A stretch of 64,000 nucleotides of DNA from Astragalus membranaceus (taxonomy: Eukaryota > Streptophyta > Magnoliopsida > Fabales > Fabaceae), in contig CM076849.1 of assembly GCA_039519185.1 (NCBI GenBank), positions 74,023,784 through 74,087,783 on the forward strand. Reading direction: 5' to 3'. A program made the translations under genes and the position numbers. The notes beneath the pieces were generated by a model, which saw only the letters and a list, made by a program, of their open reading frames with translations, did not search any database and was not told where the DNA came from. Below, piece by piece: positions 56,631-64,000 of this stretch (its first letter is position 1; every line of letters starts with the position of its first letter).

Positions 56631-56989
56631 AGAAGGCCACAGATGGGCCTGGGCCTAGGCTACGTTTTCCAAAGCTAGCCCCTAGACAGGCGCGTCGTTC
56701 CAAGCGCCATCATTACCCCAATCATCCTCGAACGACGCGTCCCATCAATGACGTTGCCAGCTGGCACAGAAATCAAGGTGCAGCTGTGACCGGATCGCTT
56801 CGTTTCCCTCGGCTCGCCCCGGTCTCTGGACCCCGCCGTGACCGGAATCTCTCAAAAGCGGACAGCCTCGAGTCACTCGACGCGACCTGAGTCCCTCAGA
56901 TCTTCCCGGTATACCGTGAAGTATCTCACACGAGTTTGGGCCCGATGCGATCTCTAAACGACAAGTCTAGCTCGCCTTAAGGCGACCCG

Positions 56990-57003
56990 ACTTGGGGGGC
57001 TAC
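56990..57003 (+). other. Polypurine tract
   Basis: ACTTGGGGGGCTAC directly before the 3' LTR; it fixes element orientation as plus. Confidence 0.85.
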
Positions 57004-57346
57004 TGTTATGGATTGGGCCTCAATGGCCAATCCACCAAAAAGGCCCAATACCAAAGGACCCAATTCATCCAACGGTGGAGATTACAGACCTAGATCCAAC
57101 AGCCCTCCTCCACTCCTGATACCTATAAATAAGCATTGATTGCTCACATTAATGGTACTCATCTCTCACATACTTTCACTTGTAATTGACTCACTCACTG
57201 ACTTGAGCGTCGGAGTGTCATTGCAGGTACCACCCCACCTCGGACCGGAGCACCAACTCGGACGACCAAGGACATACGTACCAACTATCTCGGACTTGAC
57301 TATTTATCCAAGACCGGATACATAGCTGGAGATACGGTACCGAACA
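57004..57346 (+). repeat. 3' LTR of palindromic element
   Basis: 343 bp; about half a dozen or fewer substitutions from 52516-52858 by eye. Confidence 0.93.
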
Positions 57347-57427
57347 ATTGTATAGTAATTTTAAGCTGATAAGTTAAAAAACACAATAATCAGAATAGAA
57401 ATTGTGTACTATATATATTAGTCGATG

Positions 57428-57487
<60 letters not shown>

Positions 57488-57728
57488 GATTGACTCACAA
57501 AGACCTTGCTTTGTTCAAGTATAATATAAAATCAAAATTTAATGTGACAATTTATAGTCATACTTGAAAAGACAAATCCTACGTGCCTACTTGAATACCT
57601 TCTAGTTAAATTCTTCAAAGTGTTGATGATGGATATTTCTAAAGAAAGGTCGATGAGTATTATAAAACTCAAAAATAGTTGGTGTAGTAATTTGTGATAT
57701 TACACACTAGAATTATGCTCATTTTTGG

Positions 57729-57772
<44 letters not shown>

Positions 57773-58625
57773 ATTTTTAAAATTGTGACAAATTGTAAAC
57801 CAAAGCTTGTTAAAGAATTATCTACCATTGACCATTGATCCCAATGTGTTTTGACGCGTGTGATGTACGAAATGTGTACACGTCAAAATTATAAGTAAAG
57901 AAAAAATGTGAAAATTTTAATAAGATAGATTTTTTGACACATTTTTTTGACACAACATGACCAGTTTTTTTGGAATGCTGCTTTCCCTTTTTTCTTCTTT
58001 TTGTTTATATCCCTAACCCTAAACATCTATCATTATCTTTATATTTCTCACTTTTGCATTTGTGAATTAATAGTACAACAACAACAATCATTTTGGCTTT
58101 TTTTTAAATCATTTCTAGTTGGAATCTTACTGCAACAACAACAATTATTTTCAGCTAGAAGTTAGAATATTGTTCTGAAATTTCCTATAACTATTGGAAC
58201 TTAATTGGAAGAGTTTCACATTGAAATGTTAACGGTGTGATATACTCAAAGCCGATACGATCCATTGATGGTAGAAAGGTGAGTTTTTTATAATATGATG
58301 CAAATAATATAGTGAAGTAAACACTATAATCCAATGGCTCCCTTGACTCTTTTTTAGGTAACGAAGAGGTCCTTTAACTCTTTTTTGTAACAATTAGACC
58401 CCCTTAAGTTTTAAAAACGTTGCGTTGTTGCTCTTTTTAACGATTTTTGTTTAACTCCGTTACTAAAACGGCCCTTAGAGTGCTTATGTGGTTTTTTTTG
58501 CTTACGTGGCAATTTTATTTGCTAAGTCATTATTTTATTATTATTTTTAATTAAAAAAAACCCTCCTCTTCTTCTCTCTCATTCTTCCTTCTTCAAGGAC
58601 AACACAAACATTTCAGATTCCATGG
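57347..58625. other. AT-rich intergenic DNA with TA/TG microsatellites
   Basis: TA runs at about 57427-57474 (then CA) and 57727-57762 (then TG). At about 58335-58480 is a segment like one arm of the MITE type at 15040 (AGGTCCTTTAACTC), without a partner. No gene recognised. Confidence 0.6.
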
Positions 58626-59148
58626 TGTTATGTACCTTTACCTTACCACGGATTGGACCGAGCAGGTAGTTGGTAGGGTAGTTGCTTTACTTGGTTGAAC
58701 TTATGATAGCACCAGGAGGTAGAGGACTAGTCGAGCTTGGATGAGTAGGATCGGGGAATGCTGCTTGTGAGTTGACATGCTTGTGACCTGGCCTGCTCGT
58801 GACCGAGCCTGTTTGTGATCGGGCCTGGGGCGAGCAGGACTGTTGATGATGAGTTGATGTCAAAACATTCCCAGGTGAGGTACCTGCGAAGCTACTCCGA
58901 CACTCAAGTTAGTATTGAGAATAGATGAGTGATTTAGCTAGGAATGAGAATCTACCCCTTAATGGCAATGCATGTTAGTATTCATAGGGATCTGTGTCAG
59001 CTTTGAGTCGTCGGATTGGTCAGGTGAATCTGAGTCATTGAGGCAAAATAGCCATAAATGGGCTGATTTATCATGGATATGGGCCAAAGTTCGATGGACT
59101 TATTCATGTCCAATTGCTGGAGTGGGTCTCATGATCCAGTCCAAAACA
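58626..59148 (-). mobile_element. LTR (3') of a minus-strand gypsy-type element
   Basis: On the minus strand it starts TGTTTTGGACTGGATC at 59148, preceded by the polypurine tract GACTTGGGGGGCAAC (59149-59163). It carries the shared motif AACTTGAGTGTCGGAGTA at 58883-58911. The far end is placed at TGTTATG 58626 by the CA rule only. No second LTR in the window. Confidence 0.6.
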
Positions 59149-59165
59149 GTTGCCCCCCAAGTCGA

Positions 59166-60824
59166 GATTATCCTGGGGGATGGTCTTGGCTTGATGTTGT
59201 CGTTAAGGATGCCCTCTTAATGAGCGGTGTGCTCACCCCCTTAGTGAGAGGTGTGGTCGGCCCCTTGATGAGAGGTGTGTACCGATCACACATCAGTCTG
59301 TCTCTTTACATGCTCAGTCTGTTGTAGGCGTTAGCTTGAAGGAGTGGACCGAGTAGAGAGATGCGAGGACCGACTACGGTGCAGGTGATTATCGGAGCAG
59401 GACCGATCAGGGGGATGAGGCGTGATCTCCCCTTTTGACTTGAGAGTGAGGACCGATCACATGGAGAAGTTTTGAGAGAGTGAGATGGCCGAGCACAATC
59501 ACTTGGAGAGAGCCAAAGTCATATTATTCAACTATGTGATCTATGATATTTAACATGGTGTTGAATAATAGTTGGAGGATCGAGGTGCAGCGTTTTTCTG
59601 ATCGGGCCTTAAAGTAGGATTGAAATTCATCGTGGAAGGACCGATCACAGCTACAAGGGTGATCACATGTTCATTTTGTTTGATTGGAAATATTGGATAT
59701 CCTCATGGAAGGACCGATCACAGCTACTAGGGCGATCATGTGATCATTTTGTTTGATTGGAAATATTGGATATCATCCAACTTATCTTTGGAAGGACCTT
59801 AAAGTGAAAAGCAGGATGGAAATTCATTATGTAAGGACCGATTACACACGTCTTGTCTAGTTGATCAAACTAACATATATTAAAGTGAACTAACATATAC
59901 ACATTATATATTATAAAAAAGAGGGCCGATCACCTCTCAAAGAATGGGACGATCAGGATTGAAGTTTTTGTGAGGGAGAGCACGCGAGAACTGATCATGC
60001 TTTTGAGAGTGATGAGGGCCGAGCAGAGAGAGAACCGAGCGCAACCTTGTGTTTTTGGAGATACATGGCCGATCACCAGATGTGGTCTTTGAGGGGTGAC
60101 CAGGAAGAGTGGGGGGAGAGCAAGAAGAGAGTGAGGGACGAGCATAGGAGTGAGGGGCGAGCAGACGAGTGAGGGCGAGCAGAGGAGAGTGAGGGGCGAG
60201 CAGAGGAGTGAGGGACGAGCAGAGGGTTGTGTTTTCCTTCAAATGCCAAGTCCATCACTTCACTCATCATTTGATTCCATCACATGCTAAGTCCATCAAT
60301 TCATGCATCATTTTATTCCCTCACATGCTAGGTCCATCACTTCACTCATCATCTTAATGAGGCTCGGTCACGTTGGTGAGAGGGAGCCCCAGGTCACCTT
60401 AGTGAGAGGGAGGCCACGGATAGGTATCCCTCCCAGACATGTATTTCGTCATTTAGGTCTTCAAGACATCAGAATCGGGTTCTGAGCATAACAGAAGAAT
60501 TCTAGCTCGGTTTCTTAGCTTTCCAACGCATGCTCGCACGCCTCCATCGGATAAACACAGACGAAGTTATGGTCTGCGAAACTAGACAGCACCCGTGTAG
60601 GAGGGTATCTCTGGTGTCCGTGACCTCTTGGTCTCACGCCTGTTTTATTTTTGCGCCTTTCTTGGCGCTTGATACCCAAGACCTCGTGGTCTCATGCATT
60701 GTTGGTGATTTCGCGCGTGTGCGCCTTTTCATTGGACTTAGGATTTTTTTCAAGTAGATAGTCGCTAAGTTTGGCTTGCTTTAGGCAGTTGAGTTGCCGA
60801 CGCCCACCGTGACAATTTGTAATG
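59166..60824. other. Internal remnant of gypsy-type element, non-coding
   Basis: Rich in GGACCGATCAC and GAGGGACGAGCAG-type repeats (for example 59640-59720, 60120-60235). CCATCACTTCACTCATCAT is duplicated near 60250 and 60330. No RT, integrase or PF04195-like frame. Confidence 0.45.
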
Positions 60825-61108
60825 AAGTATGTCCTTAGCACAGTTTACCAAGACTCAATCCGGATAGGAACACGTACAAAGTGGTTGTGACCATCAAGGT
60901 CAACATGAAGTATACCCTTGGCGCAGTTTACCAGGACTCGACCCGGATAGAACTCGTCCAAAGTGGTTGTGACCACCAAGGTCAACTTGAAGTATACCCT
61001 TGGCGCAGTTTACCAGGACTCGGCCCGGATAGAACTCGCCCAAGGGGTTGTGACTACCAAGGTCAGCTTGAAGTATACCCTTGGCACAGTTTACCAGGAC
61101 TCGGCCAT
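60825..61108. repeat. ~82-bp tandem repeat, 3.5-4 copies
   Basis: Units start AAGTATACCCTTGG(C/T) at 60908, 60990 and 61071, with a diverged unit at about 60826. Each has GTTTACCAGGACTCG and GTTGTGACCACCAAGGTCA. Confidence 0.9.
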
Positions 61109-61218
61109 TCCTTAGAGGTTGATTGATAGTGTAATAATAAGTTAAAATAAATTATATTGATTGATAGTGTAATAATAAGTTAAAATAAATTAGGTAGACA
61201 TAAATACACGAATTTTAC

Positions 61219-61385
61219 CAACAAGGGTTAGTATGAGCAATAACTGGGTTCAGATCTTATCCCAATCCCCCATGTTTGAACTTTGAGTGTAGCAAAAATT
61301 TTGTTTAGGACGGGAGAACCATACGGGGCGACAAAGCCATGCAGGTCTGTCCCATACAATTGAGAGGTCTTGTTCGAATATTAAA
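61219..61385 (+). mobile_element. Diverged tRNA-derived SINE
   Basis: Same head (CCAACAAGGGTTAG) and body (GGGAGAACCATACGGGGCGA) as the SINE at 44444, but boxes A and B are mutated and no TSD is visible. Confidence 0.6.
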
Positions 61386-61869
61386 AATTGGTCATTACTT
61401 TTATCAAATTAGGCCCCTCAAATGCCTGAGCTTTACCTAATTTATTCTGGGGGCCAAGATCATCAACAAATATACCCAATAATCAAATATAAAAAATAAG
61501 TATATATAAATTTAAAAATACTATAGATACAAACAAAACTAAATTTCAAAAAAAATAATTTTAATTCGTCAACAGAAATTCAGTTAAGAACTCAATTCAC
61601 AATGTTATTAAAAAACAAATGTAACTTTAATTAATTTTGGTATAAAAAGATCAATCTTTTTTCAAATATTTATTAAAAAACCATTTGCTGAAAGAAATAT
61701 ATTTTTTGGATGAATACATTTCAAAAGCAATATAATATAATATATTTAATCATTTTGTCAAAGCATCGTAAAAAGAAATAACATGGGGTCAAACTTGTGT
61801 TCACCTGCTCGACATTAACATGCGCCTATCTACTTGTCAATGTGCCGCAATGAATACTTATTAAGTAAG

Positions 61870-61927
<58 letters not shown>

Positions 61928-62206
61928 GTCTATTAAACTTTTTTGGGCCTTAAAATATTTGCATTGGGTTGGGCCTCGTGCAGTAGCACTGATTGCACGG
62001 CCCATGACCGTCTCTGAAGTCATATATATACGATGTCAGCCAAGTTAACTGCACACTAATAACACAGTAAAAAAATCCACGGATTTTGATGTAAGTAGAA
62101 CAAGGAAAAGTATAATGTCAAAAAAAACAAAGAAAAGTGTTCTGTACTGTGCTTTCGACCTTGGTGATCGGTTTTATGCAGTTAGTAGGTGTTTTATCCT
62201 TGATTC
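61386..62206. other. AT-rich intergenic DNA
   Basis: Holds a TA run at about 61871-61923. No gene recognised. Confidence 0.6.
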
Positions 62207-62601
62207 TGTTTTAATGTCCAGGTCTTGAGATGTTCGATGTTTGTCGATCTTGAGGTGTCCGAGGTTGACGATCTTGAGGTGTCCGAGGTTGTCGATCTTG
62301 AGGTGTCCGAGGTTGTCGATCTTGAGGTGTCCGATGTTGTTCCTGCAATAACACTCTGACGCTCAAGTCAGTATTTGAGTTAATGAGTATTATGTTGGAA
62401 AAAGTCTTACCATTAATGAGCTTTGAATGCTGTATTTATAGATTTGGAGTGGTGTTTGCTATGGTCGATTTGGGCCGTCCGATCTTGCAGAGTGATCTTG
62501 GCCATTGATGATTGGACCCTGTTTCCATGTAAATGGGCCTTGTGATACTTGGTCCTTGCAGGAGGAGGTGTGAATAGCATTTCTTTCTATTTACCATAAC
62601 A
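62207..62601 (-). mobile_element. 3' LTR of a minus-strand relative of the 52516 element
   Basis: On the minus strand it starts TGTTATGGTAAATAG at 62601, directly after the polypurine tract GACTTGGGGGGCCAT (62602-62616). It contains TCTATAAATACAG near 62440 and CTGACTTGAGCGTCAGAGTG at 62342-62371. The end is set provisionally at 62207 (...TTAAAACA). Start, tract and motif match the 343-bp LTRs. Confidence 0.7.
62229..62340. repeat. 24-bp tandem repeat, about five copies
   Basis: Unit GTCGATCTTGAGGTGTCCGA plus four bases; lies in the 3' part of the LTR. Confidence 0.92.
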
Positions 62602-62986
62602 ATGGCCCCCCAAGTCTGGTCGCTCTGAGGAGCGATCTTGACTTGATAAGGTGATGCAGGCTTGCATTTTTGGCTCTTTGAGTAGAAATTTCCTTGCTCT
62701 TGAGCTAATGTCGAGCTTGAGTTTTTGGTCGACGTCGAATAAACGTCGAGCTTCTGAACGAGGCGGAAAGTTTTTTGGAATCAACCGAGCTTCTGAGTGA
62801 GGCAAACAGTCTCTTGGAATCAGTGCTGCTTGGGAATCAGTGTCATCTTTACTGTTTCTGACAAGGCGTGTTTTAACAGTGGCGGCGCATGATGGTGACA
62901 TTTTATTTTTAGCGTGCAAACCTAACGGACCTTGATTGGACGTGACGTTTCGACTTCTCGGCCCAAGCCCACTAATTCTGCCTCAC

Positions 62987-63403
62987 TATAAATAAAGGGT
63001 CTCACCCTTTCATTTTTTGCTTGGCGTTTATTTGTTTTGGATTGTCGACCTTCGAGAGCTCCCGAGCTTCTTTTTCGAGAAAGACGAGTTTAGAGAGTAT
63101 TTTTGAAGAACTTTTGAGATCGGTTTCTGGAGATCAACAACTGCATTCTTTTCCGACAAGATCGACTTCGCAGCTTCGTTTCGAGGTTAGTTTCTTTCCT
63201 ATTCTTTTTGTTGTGCCTGGACCTCCCCCAGTCCTCTACGATCTCAGAATGGGGTTCGTCAGGTCGGATTCCGATTTGTTTCGCGAACCCCGTTTCGATC
63301 TTAATCCTGACATTTCGTCCCCCATTTCTGCAGATTCGTCCTGGCGAGGACAAAACAAACCCGGAGAGACGTTACTCAGTATTGTAAGGATTTTACGAAC
63401 GTG
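62987..63403 (+). promoter_or_regulatory. Promoter and 5'UTR intron of antisense gene
   Basis: TATAAATA at 62987-62994, leader from about 63020, donor CGAG|GTTAGT at 63186, acceptor TTCTGCAG| at 63333 (148 bp), then ATG at 63404. The same elements in the same order precede the antisense gene at 56208. Confidence 0.65.
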
Positions 63404-64000
63404 ATGGCTTCTGGCGGTGAAATTCCTGAAGTTCGTACCGATCCTCTTGAAGTCTCCGCTCCTGACGTACAGGAACATTCTGCTTCTGCCCCTATGAGCG
63501 ATAAGGCGGAAGACAATTTTGAGGGTGAAAGCTCTTCTCCTGTGAGCGATGCTAATGAGCCAAACGAGAGTGCTCCTGAGGATATGGAGGAGGATCGTTT
63601 GGTGGACGTGATGACCATTACTTCCGAGTCCGATGAGGAAATTCATTTGGAGGAAACAGAGGGTTCCGAGGTCGATCTCGGGACAAGTTCTGAGCCTGCT
63701 GTTGGGTCCGATCGGGGCGATGCTGAAGAGCAAGCTGAATCTCGCCCTTCTAGTCAACCGGGCTCTAGTCGACCATCTGCTGCTTCTATTGATGGTTACT
63801 CGAGCACTGGCTGTGGGGACCTCGACATACCGGTACGAGAGGTTTCTCAATACGATTGGGTGTCGAAAATATTTTGGAGATCGAATCGTTGTACCAGCAT
63901 GGTTTTAATTTGGAGACGGTTGGCAGGAAAGCTTCTGGGAGATCGAAGCGAGTATGGAGGATTGAGGGTATGAAGAAGGGAGAGCACGTGGCTTTGTGGC
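63404..64000 (+). CDS. PF04195-like protein, partial at window end, one frameshift
   Basis: ATG at 63404 (MASGGEIPEVRTDPLEV). The N-terminus is acidic and Ser-rich like the copy at 52921. The conserved stretch before the domain is recognisable: VREVSQYDWVSK in frame 1, then, after a one-base shift near 63862-63868, ILEIESLYQHG and WRIEGMKKGEHVALW, equivalent to IWNVEGMAEDQHVAVW of the first copy. The domain proper lies beyond 64000. It is antisense to its LTR (62207-62601), the same arrangement as the antisense copy in the 52516 element. The shift may be a real lesion or an assembly error. Confidence 0.75.

Larger units (their letters stand above)
52516..57346 (+). mobile_element. LTR retroelement (4,831 bp) with palindromic interior, TSD ATTGT
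   Basis: 343-bp LTRs at 52516-52858 and 57004-57346 start TGTTATGGA(C/T)TGGGCC and end GGTACCGAACA. TSD ATTGT at 52511-52515 and 57347-57351. The sequence after the left LTR (TTGCCGACCACAGTGGGAG) resembles gypsy Tat-type primer sites. The polypurine tract ACTTGGGGGGCTAC abuts the right LTR. There is no gag, protease, RT, RNase H or integrase. The interior is an inverted duplication of an intron-containing gene with a PF04195-like domain. It is non-autonomous, and its ends suggest mobilisation by a Tat-lineage Ty3/gypsy relative. Confidence 0.93.

Overview
This is repeat-dominated nuclear DNA of a flowering plant. A papilionoid legume is my best guess, from the SIRE/Maximus-type Copia element, tRNA-derived SINEs and the general character of the repeats. 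No intact host gene is visible. Host coding sequence is limited to a broken TTM3/CYTH-type triphosphatase relic (12478-13015, minus) and a fragment resembling a 2-oxoglutarate/Fe(II) oxygenase exon (42672-42928, plus). Almost everything else is transposable elements, many with target-site duplications (TSDs) that fix their borders to the base.

Layout. 1-5994: two minus-strand LTRs of a SIRE-type Copia family; the second is split by a 2,978-bp solo LTR (TSD AGTTC). 5995-7205: LINE 3' fragment. 7206-16681: AT-rich intergenic DNA with CACTA, Harbinger-like and Mutator-like MITEs and the TTM3 relic. 16682-42619: a three-layer nest. A minus-strand Copia of about 4.8 kb (TSD GTAAG) is split inside integrase by a plus-strand SIRE-type Copia (19508-40639, TSD TAGCT). 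That element is itself split inside integrase by a 12,358-bp non-coding LTR element (23899-36256, TSD GTTAT). 42620-44818: oxygenase fragment, a Mutator-like MITE and a SINE with a 15-bp TSD. 44819-50710: a large truncated LTR carrying a second solo LTR (46744-48836, TSD CTTGA). 50711-52161: LINE fragment split by a hAT-type MITE. 52516-57346: a 4,831-bp LTR element (TSD ATTGT) holding an inverted duplication of an intron-containing gene with a 'putative gypsy type transposon' (PF04195-like) domain. 57347-64000: two further minus-strand LTRs with polypurine tracts. The last belongs to a relative of the 52516 element, and its antisense gene runs off the window end.

What stands out. (i) The SIRE-type LTRs carry the 8-bp palindrome AATCGATT 12-13 times at 30-35 bp spacing, with unrelated sequence between, just upstream of the TATA box. 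(ii) The non-coding element has LTRs with three hairpin repeats whose stems co-vary, and an interior made of minisatellites plus a 2.1-kb internal duplication. (iii) The 52516-57346 element is a near-palindrome built from an antisense host-like gene whose introns are kept. Its relative at 62207-64000 shows that the antisense gene is a normal part of this family.

Limits. Family and domain names come from motif recognition by eye. Identity statements are visual comparisons, not computed alignments.
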